The notes beneath the pieces are model-generated. The model made no database searches. It was not told the DNA's origin and worked only from the letters and a program-made list of their open reading frames with translations. Both the position numbers and the translations under genes were made by a program. From an uncultured Eubacteriales bacterium (GTDB lineage Bacteria; Bacillota; Clostridia; Oscillospirales; Acutalibacteraceae), in NCBI GenBank assembly GCA_900317215.1, contig ONFW01000119.1:1-6803 (forward strand): DNA of 6,803 bases. Reading direction: 5' to 3'. This document shows, piece after piece, positions 1 to 6,118 of the stretch. How positions within the stretch are numbered: the stretch's first letter is position 1; each line of letters starts with the position of its first letter.

Positions 1-2
1 AT

Positions 3-176
3 AACCCCCTTGTAATTTTAAACTATAGTAACATAAACGATGAACCAAATCAAGATTTTTTTAAGAAACCGCATGCCGCCATAAAAGAAGATCATCAAAC
101 ACATCTGTTCACTGAAATGCAGAACACGTATATGCTGGGCGGAAGAAATACTATGGATTTTTCGTTTTTGCTGTGA
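3..176 (+). other. open frame without start, possible 3' end of an unrecognised upstream gene
   Basis: One plus-strand frame stays open from base 3 to a TGA at 174-176, 57 codons, while the other two plus frames hit stops within the first 16 bases. The composition is protein-like (many Asn, Asp, Glu, Lys and Phe), and the end reads MLGGRNTMDFSFLL. I recognise no family. There is no start inside the window, so if real it is the tail of a gene that begins to the left. Against it, the extended -10 of the alkD promoter overlaps its stop, and an open frame of this length can occur by chance. Confidence 0.25.
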
Positions 177-182
177 TATAAT
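154..182 (+). promoter_or_regulatory. promoter of the alkD-like gene
   Basis: The -10 TATAAT at 177-182 is preceded by TG at 174-175, giving an extended -10. The -35 position, 17 bp upstream (154-159), reads TGGATT, a weak match to TTGACA. Transcription would start near 189, giving a leader of about 40 nt before the GGGAG ribosome binding site at 217-221 and the ATG at 231. The block TACTATGG (149-156) plus TGTGATATAATT (172-183) recurs with identical spacing in front of the lipoprotein gene at 6486-6520. Confidence 0.7.
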
Positions 183-230
183 TCAAGTATCGTTAATGCG
201 ATAAATCGGAGTTTACGGGAGTAAAAGAAA

Positions 231-902
231 ATGACTCTATATGACAGACTTATTGAACAAAAAGACGCCGAATATAAAGAATTCCAGGCAAGGCTTATCC
301 CGAATATATCGCCCGAGAGTATTATAGGAGTCAGAACTCCACAGATCAGGAAGCTCGCAAAAGAGGTTTTCATCAGCGACTTCAGAGATGAGTTTTTAAA
401 CGATCTGCCTCATAAATACTACGAGGAGAATCTGATCCATTTTTTTGTGCTGGCTCAGATCAAGGATTTTGACGAATGCGTTAAAAAAGTGGAATTATTT
501 CTCCCTTATATTGACTGCTGGCCTTTATCGGATCAGGCAAACCCGAGATCATTTAAAATGAATCATCAGAAGCTTTTGCCCTATATAAAAAAATGGATCT
601 TGTCTCAGCATGTTTATACATCAAGATTCGGGATCCGTATGCTGATGAATGAATTTCTCGACAAGGATTTCAAGGAAGAATACCTCGAGCTTGCAGCTTC
701 CAAAAAGAGCGAGGACTACTATCTTAAAATGATGATCGCTTGGTTTTTCGCAACAGCTCTTGCGAAAAGATATGATGAAAGCATTAAGTACATTGAAAGC
801 CGCAGGCTGGGTGAATGGGTACACAAAAAGACCATTCAAAAAGCTGTAGAAAGCTACAGGATAACAGATGAGCATAAAGAATTTCTTAAAAGCCTTAGAT
901 AA
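231..902 (+). CDS. DNA alkylation repair protein, AlkD-like HEAT-repeat glycosylase
   Basis: This 223-residue protein is all-helical by composition and matches the AlkD-type DNA alkylation repair family, whose studied members excise N3- and N7-alkylpurines from DNA with a HEAT-like repeat fold. Recognisable stretches are GVRTPQIRKLAK (33-44), YIDCWPLSDQ (93-102), SRFGIRMLM (131-139), MMIAWFFATALAK (167-179) and IQKAVESYRI (202-211). Trp97 and Asp101 keep the Trp-x3-Asp spacing of the AlkD active site, and Arg132 probably corresponds to the conserved active-site Arg. Length is normal for the family. The start is fixed by GGGAG at 217-221, nine bases before the only nearby in-frame ATG. It has its own promoter and a terminator behind it, so it is monocistronic. 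I see no damage-response operator. Substrate range cannot be told from sequence, because some relatives bind DNA without detectable glycosylase activity. Confidence 0.9.
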   Translation: MTLYDRLIEQKDAEYKEFQARLIPNISPESIIGVRTPQIRKLAKEVFISDFRDEFLNDLPHKYYEENLIHFFVLAQIKDFDECVKKVELFLPYIDCWPLSDQANPRSFKMNHQKLLPYIKKWILSQHVYTSRFGIRMLMNEFLDKDFKEEYLELAASKKSEDYYLKMMIAWFFATALAKRYDESIKYIESRRLGEWVHKKTIQKAVESYRITDEHKEFLKSLR

Positions 903-1028
903 ACTCCGTTCAGGGACCTCAACAAATAACGATCATGAGGCAAAGCACGGCTCTCATCTTTGTTTAAGAATCATTATGTTTTTTACCTGCATTTTCTATT
1001 AATGCTCAGAAAAATCGTTAGTGTGTAT

Positions 1029-1069
1029 AAAAAGGTCAGCGGCTTGCAAAAAAGCTCCCTGACCTTTTT
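1029..1069. terminator. bidirectional terminator between alkD-like gene and ClC gene
   Basis: An 11-bp perfect inverted repeat pairs AAAAAGGTCAG (1029-1039) with CTGACCTTTTT (1059-1069). The 19-nt loop can form an extra GCTT/AAGC pairing (1042-1045 with 1052-1055). The A run on one side and the T run on the other make it usable on both strands, which fits the convergent genes ending at 902 and 1088. The rest of 903-1028 shows no gene. Confidence 0.9.
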
Positions 1070-1087
1070 CTTATATATTATTTGTTT

Positions 1088-2368
1088 TTAAGTTTTTTTC
1101 TTCGCCGCAGCCTGAGGCTTGCTATCTTTAGCTCTCACTTCAGTCTTTTTTGCTTCCTTCGGCAGCAATATGGTCGGAGTTGGTATGTATTTTGCCGCAA
1201 CAGATGCAAACAGCATTATCGGTATAAGCCTCGGCGGGAAAAGGATCATTAAAAGCAGAACGGTCGCTATCGGCTTTTTAAGTGTATGCCCGACAAGCGC
1301 CGTTGTGACTAATGCCGTACTGAACAGGACATTCACCCCAAGCAGCAGGCTCATAGCGCAGCCTATGCTTATCCCGCAGAAGATAACGGGAAAGAAATGC
1401 CCTCCCTTGAGCCCTGTATCTATGCATATATTCGTCAGCAGAAGCTTGACAATTGCAATGACGATAAGCATTACAGCACCGATCTTTTCCATATTATCCA
1501 TGACCTCGGTGATCTGATGCTCTCCCGAAAACATTGTCAGCGGAAGGATCATTCCGGATATACCGAGGATAAGTCCGCCGCATACTGCGCGGAGAACAAC
1601 AAGCTTTTTCAGATAATGCTCTATCACACCCGTAAGCTTCTTGAAAACAAAATAGATATATCCTGCGGCTATACCGACAAGAACGAGGGGGACGGCATAA
1701 AGATAGTTTTCCGCAGGTATCCTGCCTCCCTCAATACCCTCCAGAGCCATTTGTATCCCGAATAGCTTATTCATCAGAACAAAAACTCCAAAGGAACTGA
1801 GTATGGCCGCAAAATACAGAACTATCTTTGAGGTTTTCGGCAAGGTAGTCTCATCATCCGATTCGAGAGGCTCCATAAAGCCGAACATAGGGGAGCGAAA
1901 GATCGTTCCCAATGTCGCACTCATACCGATAGCGGTAAGCTCCTGCACCTCCCTGCGAAAGCCCTTCAGCTTGTCGCCGACCCATGTGCATAGTCCGGCA
2001 ATAATGCACGTAAGCCCTGCCTCCGGGCCGACGCTCGCACCGATCAGCAGCGGCATCAGTGCAGAAACAATAGTGAAAAAAATATTATTATATGGGTAAC
2101 GGCCTGTCTTTTTAATTCGAGCTATAACGTATTTAAGTTCTTCCGGATAGTCTCCGAATTTTCGCTTCCATATCCCGACAATAAGACCGCCTGCTGTACA
2201 AACACAAACGGTATAGAGAGGAAAATCTATCTGCGAGGGAAGATACACCCACAGAAACTCTATACCATAGTTCATTATCCTCAGAAATCCCCAGATTATA
2301 AGTCCGACTATCGAACCAAGTATAACCGTATATAGCATAAACAACAAACTATTCTTTGTTTTGCCCAT
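1088..2368 (-). CDS. ClC-family voltage-gated chloride channel or anion/proton antiporter
   Basis: This 426-residue polytopic membrane protein belongs to the ClC family. Visible hallmarks are the ion-path motif GASVGPEAGL (110-119), where Glu116 sits in the place of the gating glutamate; IFRSPMFGFMEPLE (156-169), matching the 'AP-AG-FxxE' helix; and GLKGGHFFP (319-327), matching the GxFxP anion-binding motif. The first motif is divergent: GDYPE (72-76) replaces the usual GSGIP. It is shorter than the E. coli antiporter of 473 residues, has no CBS domains, and ends in a Lys/Ala-rich cytoplasmic-looking tail from about 404. The start ATG at 2368 has AGGGAAG on the minus strand about eight bases upstream. 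It has its own strong promoter and a 130-nt leader. Which anion it moves, and whether it is channel or exchanger, cannot be read from sequence. The gating Glu favours an exchanger. Confidence 0.9.
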   Translation of the reverse strand: MGKTKNSLLFMLYTVILGSIVGLIIWGFLRIMNYGIEFLWVYLPSQIDFPLYTVCVCTAGGLIVGIWKRKFGDYPEELKYVIARIKKTGRYPYNNIFFTIVSALMPLLIGASVGPEAGLTCIIAGLCTWVGDKLKGFRREVQELTAIGMSATLGTIFRSPMFGFMEPLESDDETTLPKTSKIVLYFAAILSSFGVFVLMNKLFGIQMALEGIEGGRIPAENYLYAVPLVLVGIAAGYIYFVFKKLTGVIEHYLKKLVVLRAVCGGLILGISGMILPLTMFSGEHQITEVMDNMEKIGAVMLIVIAIVKLLLTNICIDTGLKGGHFFPVIFCGISIGCAMSLLLGVNVLFSTALVTTALVGHTLKKPIATVLLLMILFPPRLIPIMLFASVAAKYIPTPTILLPKEAKKTEVRAKDSKPQAAAKKKT

Positions 2369-2413
2369 GAGAACACTTCCCTGATATCAAATAATACGGA
2401 TCATTCATTATAT

Positions 2414-2444
2414 TTTACGGAGCATTTCAGCTTGTTACCGTAAA
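2414..2444 (-). promoter_or_regulatory. hairpin in the ClC mRNA leader
   Basis: A 7-bp perfect inverted repeat (TTTACGG at 2414-2420, CCGTAAA at 2438-2444) encloses 17 nt. As RNA on the minus strand the inner bases can add an AGC/GCT pairing. It lies in the middle of the 130-nt leader and has no T run behind it, so it is not an intrinsic terminator. I find no match to the fluoride riboswitch core that controls many ClC-F genes. Any regulatory role is inference. Confidence 0.35.
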
Positions 2445-2507
2445 GCTTGATGTAGTTGCCGTTATTCTTTATGATGCATACAGACTCAATTTTCTTTATC
2501 GGATTTT

Positions 2508-2536
2508 AGTATAGCATTGCTGATTTTCTATGTCAA
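2508..2536 (-). promoter_or_regulatory. strong sigma-A promoter of the ClC gene
   Basis: On the minus strand a perfect -35 TTGACA (2531-2536) is followed after 17 bp by TATACT (2508-2513), with TG one base before it as an extended -10. Transcription would start near 2501, leaving a leader of about 130 nt before the ATG at 2368. Confidence 0.85.
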
Positions 2537-2687
2537 GAAAATCGCTTTTGACCACTATGGCTTCTCACCCTCCCTGAATTTGCCGGGTTTAGCTCTACCA
2601 TTTTTCTTCCCCGCTCTAAACTCCAATGTGGAATTTACTTTGAGAATTAACTGCGCCTGATCCTCTGTACTTTTGTCTCTCCGGGAC

Positions 2688-2716
2688 TTGATACACAGGA
2701 AAAAATATGATACAAT
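2688..2716 (+). promoter_or_regulatory. promoter of the L,D-transpeptidase gene
   Basis: TTGATA (2688-2693), 17-bp spacer, then TACAAT (2711-2716) with TG at 2708-2709 as an extended -10. Transcription would start near 2723, close to the AAGGAG at 2735-2740. This argues against starts upstream of about 2723, including the in-frame TTG at 2673. Confidence 0.8.
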
Positions 2717-2747
2717 ATTATTTAATATGTTGATAAGGAGAATGAAA

Positions 2748-3740
2748 ATGACTGCGGGAAACAGACAAAGCGACGAAAAACACAACAGAGAGCTAAGATC
2801 GGCACTGTGCTTTGCCGCAGCAGTCATTGTATTTATCATGCTTCTTTTCTGCGGCTGCTCAGACAGCTCTGCGGGCGGCACGTCAGATCCGTTTCAGTCC
2901 GGCTCACCTTCCGGTCAGCAGGAGCAGAGCGCAGCTTCTCCCGAGCATGAAAACAGCCTCTCGACAAAAAACGAAAAGACTCTTGATAATATAAAGATCA
3001 AACTCGTTTTCGGGAAGAACAGCGAAATAATAGATAAAAACGTCTTCATGGAATGGACGACAGTGACTGAGCAGGACGGCAAGCTCGTTTATAGCTTTGA
3101 CGAAAAGAAGCTGCGCACCTACGCCCATTCGCTGGCAAAAAAATACAACACCTTTTCTGATGATCTCAGCTTTACCGATCACTCCGGCAAACAAAGAAGA
3201 GTACAAAACCTGAGCGTCGGCTGGCTGTTGAATGAGGCTTATGCCGCAAATATGATAAAGGGCTTTATCCAGGACGGCACCGAGGTCACCGCCGAGCTTA
3301 CCGATGATTCCAAGGAAAGCAGAAAATGGTGGATACGTCATTCCGCTGACTATGACTACGAAAGCAAAAAGGGCGACACCTTTGCAGAGGTAAGCATAAG
3401 CGAGCAATACATGTGGGTCGTCAGGGACGGCACGGTAATCCTTGAAAGCCCCATAGTGACAGGGACCCCCGGAACACAGTATGCGACTCCCCCGGGAGGC
3501 TACTATGTTTATGAGATGCTCTCCCCCTGCACCCTTTCAGGAATGGACTGGGAGGTAAAGGTATCCTACTGGCTTGCCTTCAACTTTGATATAGGCTTTC
3601 ATGACGCATACTGGCAGAAGTCCTTCGGCGGAGAGACCTATTATCAGAACGGTTCTCACGGCTGTGTAAATCTCCCCTTCTACGCAGCGGAGGCTCTCTA
3701 CTCCATTGCTTATCTTAATATGCCCGTATATGTATATTGA
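2748..3740 (+). CDS. membrane-anchored L,D-transpeptidase (PG-binding and YkuD domains)
   Basis: This protein of 330 residues probably makes 3-3 crosslinks in peptidoglycan outside the membrane. Residues 18-36 are hydrophobic and run into FCGC, where Cys37 could be a lipidated cysteine. Residues 38-75 are a Ser/Gln/Glu-rich linker. About 75-195 resembles the putative peptidoglycan-binding domain usually found before YkuD in Firmicutes. About 209-330 is the YkuD catalytic domain, with VTGTPGTQYATPPGGYY (247-263), His285, and SHGCVNL (303-309) carrying His304 and catalytic Cys306. The ATG at 2748 is chosen because AAGGAG (2735-2740) lies seven bases upstream; the ATG at 2742 is too close. The frame extends further left to 2673, but that would begin upstream of the promoter. 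It stands alone, with its own promoter. Lipoprotein versus single-pass anchor remains open, since position -3 of the lipobox is Phe rather than Leu. Confidence 0.9.
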   Translation: MTAGNRQSDEKHNRELRSALCFAAAVIVFIMLLFCGCSDSSAGGTSDPFQSGSPSGQQEQSAASPEHENSLSTKNEKTLDNIKIKLVFGKNSEIIDKNVFMEWTTVTEQDGKLVYSFDEKKLRTYAHSLAKKYNTFSDDLSFTDHSGKQRRVQNLSVGWLLNEAYAANMIKGFIQDGTEVTAELTDDSKESRKWWIRHSADYDYESKKGDTFAEVSISEQYMWVVRDGTVILESPIVTGTPGTQYATPPGGYYVYEMLSPCTLSGMDWEVKVSYWLAFNFDIGFHDAYWQKSFGGETYYQNGSHGCVNLPFYAAEALYSIAYLNMPVYVY

Positions 3741-3756
3741 CCGCCGCCCAAGAGTA

Positions 3757-3785
3757 TTGTTGCATCTTATTATTGGTGATATACT
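3757..3785 (+). promoter_or_regulatory. promoter of a candidate small RNA
   Basis: TTGTTG (3757-3762), 17-bp spacer, then TATACT (3780-3785) with TG at 3777-3778 as an extended -10. It lies 17 bp after the transpeptidase stop codon. The next downstream gene has its own promoter beyond a terminator, so this one would drive only the short unit ending near 3879. Confidence 0.55.
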
Positions 3786-3790
3786 AATGC

Positions 3791-3879
3791 TGCAACAGGA
3801 GCGGACATAGACTTGAGGCATTAGTGAAAAATCATGTATACTCACACCCGTCAGAGCACAGCGCTCCGGCGGGTCTTTT
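3791..3879 (+). ncRNA. candidate small RNA of about 88 nt, unrecognised family
   Basis: This stretch is bounded by a good extended -10 promoter (3757-3785) and a terminator hairpin (3846-3879), with no coding frame worth calling between them. The transcript start near 3791 is estimated from the -10. Segment GGAGCG (3798-3803) can pair with CGCTCC (3862-3867), which would break the terminator hairpin, so two alternative folds are possible. It does not read as a tRNA (no T-arm consensus), an SRP RNA or a riboswitch class I know. Alternatives are a terminator for the transpeptidase mRNA plus a chance promoter, or an attenuated leader of the SPFH gene; the latter is less likely because of the strong separate promoter at 3935-3963. 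Confidence 0.4.
3846..3879 (+). terminator. intrinsic terminator after the transpeptidase gene and candidate small RNA
   Basis: A 12-bp GC-rich stem pairs ACCCGTCAGAGC (3846-3857) with GCTCCGGCGGGT (3863-3874), with one A-C mismatch and one G-T wobble, a 5-nt loop, and CTTTT behind it. The T run is short, so termination may be incomplete. Confidence 0.75.
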
Positions 3880-3934
3880 GCTGAAAGATCTCATTTATCC
3901 GCATTTTTACGCAGAAAAATCGGAGCAGAACATA

Positions 3935-3963
3935 TTGATAATCATTTTACGTTCCGTTATAAT
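3935..3963 (+). promoter_or_regulatory. strong promoter of the SPFH gene
   Basis: TTGATA (3935-3940), exactly 17 bp, then a perfect TATAAT (3958-3963). Transcription would start near 3970. The short leader holds a small hairpin, GAGCA ggaaa TGCTC (3972-3986), right at its 5' end, then AAAGGAAG (3993-4000) as ribosome binding site. A 5'-end hairpin of this kind may stabilise the mRNA; that is inference. Confidence 0.88.
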
Positions 3964-4006
3964 AGTCTCATGAGCAGGAAATGCTCCGAAAGAAAGGAAG
4001 ATGTTT

Positions 4007-4972
4007 ATGTCAATTGGAATTATTGCTTTTATTATTCTTGCAGCTGCGCTTGCAGGCTTTGGAGTTATGGGCTATTTCGGCTATCAGAAAAGGAAAAAAT
4101 CCCTTAAGGTCACCTCCGTTATCGGTGCGATCATCTCTTTTACTGCAATAGTATTGATACCCTTCAGCTTCTATACTGTCGACACCGGTGAGGTTGCTGT
4201 TGTAAAGTTTCTCGGACAAGCAAACAACGTACGCTCCGCCGGCACATACTTTGACCTGTGGATAACCAATACCATTCAGAAGTACGATGTCAAGACACAG
4301 ACAATATCAATTAACACTTCGACCTATTCGTCCGACGCTCAGACAATGGATATCCAGATGACCGTTCAGTACAAGATCATGCCGGACAAGGCAATAAAGA
4401 TCGCTGAGCAGTACGGCTCTCTTGAAGCTCTGCAGAACAGGATAGAATCCGTTGCGATAGAAAAAACAAAGGCAACGCTGTCGTCATACAAGGCAATGAA
4501 TATCATCGCAGACAGAGCCTCTATGTCACCCCTCGTTGAAGAGGCTATTAAAAAAGCGATAGATGAAAAATTCTACGTTGACATTCAGACAGTCGTTATG
4601 ACCAACATAGATTTCTCTGACGCCTTTGAAAAGGCTGTTGAGGACAAGATGATAGCCGAGCAGCAGCAGCTCAAGGCAAACTATGAGAACGAGACGAAGG
4701 TAGCAAAGGCAAAGGCGGACGCCGAGGCAAAGATCGTAGCCGCAGAAGCCGAGGCTAAGTCAAACGATCTTCTGGAAAAATCTCTCACCGACAAGATACT
4801 CTATCAGATGTATATTGAAAAGTGGGACGGCAGGCTGCCCTCAACTATTGCAGGCGACTCTGCGAATATACTTATCCCCGTTACCGATCCGAGCAGCTCA
4901 GAAAGCTCACAGGCCTCACAGACCTCACAGACCTCACAGACCTCACAGACCTCACAGCCTGCAGCAGGCTGA
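4007..4972 (+). CDS. SPFH/Band 7 (prohibitin-family) membrane protein
   Basis: This 321-residue protein is of the SPFH superfamily, which forms membrane-bound oligomers and organises membrane microdomains or protease access. Residues 4-23 and 36-56 are hydrophobic segments separated by a Lys/Arg-rich turn (27-34). The SPFH domain follows at about 57-235, opening with YTVDTGEVAVVKFLG and including a prohibitin-like IAEQQQLKA (216-224). An Ala/Glu/Lys-rich coiled coil covers roughly 205-260, and GDSANILIPV (283-292) is the conserved end region. The tail 299-317 is a Ser-Gln-Thr repeat coded by a 9-bp tandem repeat. The start at 4007 is preferred because AAAGGAAG (3993-4000) lies at a workable distance; the ATG at 4001 touches the ribosome binding site. 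No NfeD-type partner gene is adjacent, and it has its own promoter. Client proteins are unknown. Confidence 0.88.
   Translation: MSIGIIAFIILAAALAGFGVMGYFGYQKRKKSLKVTSVIGAIISFTAIVLIPFSFYTVDTGEVAVVKFLGQANNVRSAGTYFDLWITNTIQKYDVKTQTISINTSTYSSDAQTMDIQMTVQYKIMPDKAIKIAEQYGSLEALQNRIESVAIEKTKATLSSYKAMNIIADRASMSPLVEEAIKKAIDEKFYVDIQTVVMTNIDFSDAFEKAVEDKMIAEQQQLKANYENETKVAKAKADAEAKIVAAEAEAKSNDLLEKSLTDKILYQMYIEKWDGRLPSTIAGDSANILIPVTDPSSSESSQASQTSQTSQTSQTSQPAAG
4907..4960 (+). repeat. 9-bp tandem repeat at the 3' end of the SPFH gene
   Basis: Six consecutive 9-bp units of the form TCACAGNCN code Ser-Gln-Thr, with Ala in the first unit and Pro in the last. The four central units are identical at the DNA level. 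In-frame copy change would alter only tail length, so this is a likely length-variable site. Confidence 0.95.
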
Positions 4973-5019
4973 CCGGAATCAATTCGGTTCCGTCCGATCA
5001 AATGATCTGATACAAAGAA

Positions 5020-5054
5020 ACACGATGTACCGACAGTTGTACATCGTGTTTTTT
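5020..5054. terminator. bidirectional terminator between SPFH gene and birA
   Basis: A perfect 11-bp inverted repeat (ACACGATGTAC at 5020-5030, GTACATCGTGT at 5039-5049) has an 8-nt loop and six Ts at 5049-5054. On the other strand the stem is followed by TTTCTTTG, a weaker U tract that can serve birA, whose stop is at 5058-5060. Confidence 0.92.
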
Positions 5055-5057
5055 ATA

Positions 5058-6026
5058 TCAGTATATTCCCTGAACAGTCACCTCGCCGGAGCTTATGATG
5101 AGCTCGTGACCCTCGGATGTCATAATAACCAATTCACCTGCTGCGGTAATATCACGGGCGACTCCTTTGATCTCCTGTCCCGAGCGTATTACAGAGACTG
5201 TCCTTCCTATTGTGGCGCAGATAGTCTTGAAATGTTCTATATCGTCTATCGAAAGACTGATGAGAAATCCTGATATTACTGTATCAAGCTTTTTTAGCAA
5301 TTCTCTCAGAAACTCGCTTCTGTCGGTCATCTCTCCAGTTTCCATGTATATTGAAGTTGCCTTGGAGGAAATATGCTCCGGAAATTCACGATTATTTACG
5401 TTTATGCCTATTCCCGGGATAACATAATCTATCCTGTCGCTCTGCGCTGCCATTTCCGTCAGTATCCCGCACAGCTTTTTGTTTCCGATTATTATATCGT
5501 TAGGCCATTTTATCCTTGCGTCAAGTCCTGTACACTCCCTGACAGCAAGACATACAGCATAGCCCACGGCAAGTGTTATCGACGCCAGATCAGCAGGAGG
5601 CAGCTCAGGCTTCAACAGGAACGAGAAATACAGACCTCCATCGTTTCCCGAGCTCCACAGCCTTCCAAAGCGTCCCTTTCCTGCAGTCTGCTCCTCTGAA
5701 GCAACAACTAACCCCTCCTGAGCCCCTTCACGGGCAAGCCTTTTTATTTCCTCGTTTGTACTGTCTACTGTTTTCAGAGTAACTACGGTTCTGCCGACAA
5801 GTGAGACTCCAAGCCCTGCAGTTATCCTCTCTGCATTCAGCAGGTCGGGAGCACTTTTCAGTCTGTACCCCATTCCGTGTACAGATTCTATTTCATATCC
5901 GTTCTCTTTCAATTCTTTTATATGCTTCCAGACTGCACTTCTTGTTATACCAAGCTCTTTGCTGAGTCTCTCGCCCGATATATACCCCTCTGAAGTCTCC
6001 AGAATTGAAACTATTTTTGATCTCAT
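5058..6026 (-). CDS. birA: biotin--[acetyl-CoA-carboxylase] ligase / biotin repressor BirA
   Basis: This enzyme activates biotin with ATP to biotinyl-AMP and attaches it to a lysine of biotin carrier proteins. From the ATG at 6026 the product has 322 residues. A winged helix-turn-helix is at about 1-57 (LSKELGITRSAVWKHIKEL at 21-39), so it is the bifunctional class that can also repress biotin genes. The ligase domain holds DSTNEE (88-93), TAGKGRFGRLW (114-124), the biotinyl-AMP binding loop in the place of E. coli GRGRRG, KWPND (173-177), KLCGIL (184-189) and GIGINVN (205-211). A small C-terminal SH3-like domain covers about 273-318. The frame runs upstream to an ATG at 6062, but the promoter at 6072-6100 would start transcription near 6065, leaving no leader for it. 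The ATG at 6026 is preceded by GGAAGTGAG and fits the usual start of the HTH. No biotin operon is in view. Confidence 0.93.
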   Translation of the reverse strand: MRSKIVSILETSEGYISGERLSKELGITRSAVWKHIKELKENGYEIESVHGMGYRLKSAPDLLNAERITAGLGVSLVGRTVVTLKTVDSTNEEIKRLAREGAQEGLVVASEEQTAGKGRFGRLWSSGNDGGLYFSFLLKPELPPADLASITLAVGYAVCLAVRECTGLDARIKWPNDIIIGNKKLCGILTEMAAQSDRIDYVIPGIGINVNNREFPEHISSKATSIYMETGEMTDRSEFLRELLKKLDTVISGFLISLSIDDIEHFKTICATIGRTVSVIRSGQEIKGVARDITAAGELVIMTSEGHELIISSGEVTVQGIY

Positions 6027-6071
6027 ACAGCTCACTTCCGCATTATTATTACCTTCGGTCATCTGTCAGCT

Positions 6072-6100
6072 ATTATATCATATTTCTTCTTCCTCGGCAA
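6072..6100 (-). promoter_or_regulatory. promoter of birA
   Basis: On the minus strand TTGCCG (6095-6100) is followed after 17 bp by a perfect TATAAT (6072-6077), with TG one base before it as an extended -10. Transcription would start near 6065, supporting translation from 6026 rather than 6062. I see no long palindrome overlapping the promoter that would suggest self-repression. Confidence 0.8.
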
Positions 6101-6118
6101 GCATTTCCCCCGCTCTCG

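Larger units (their letters stand above)
2369..2747. other. 379-bp intergenic region between divergent genes
   Basis: This gap carries the ClC promoter and its leader on the minus strand (2369-2536), the L,D-transpeptidase promoter on the plus strand (2688-2716) and its ribosome binding site (AAGGAG, 2735-2740). Between the promoters, 2537-2687 shows no gene I can support; a minus-strand frame across it lacks a family match and a good start. The two promoters are about 150 bp apart and point away from each other without overlapping. Confidence 0.7.

Noticed and set aside
2369..2501. Fluoride riboswitch upstream of the ClC gene
   Set aside because: The leader lacks the conserved core of that riboswitch class as I know it; only a simple hairpin is visible.
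2555..2690. Minus-strand frame with a basic C-terminus between the two divergent promoters
   Set aside because: The full frame overlaps the start of the transpeptidase gene on the other strand, has no good start signal and matches no family I know.
3798..3867. tRNA-like 70-nt unit closed by GGAGCG/CGCTCC
   Set aside because: There is no T-arm consensus, no plausible anticodon arm and no CCA or discriminator context; the closing pair fits better as an alternative to the terminator.
4804..5001. Minus-strand frame with a repeating Cys-Glu-Val pattern opposite the SPFH tail
   Set aside because: It is the reverse reading of the 9-bp tandem repeat inside a well-supported gene.
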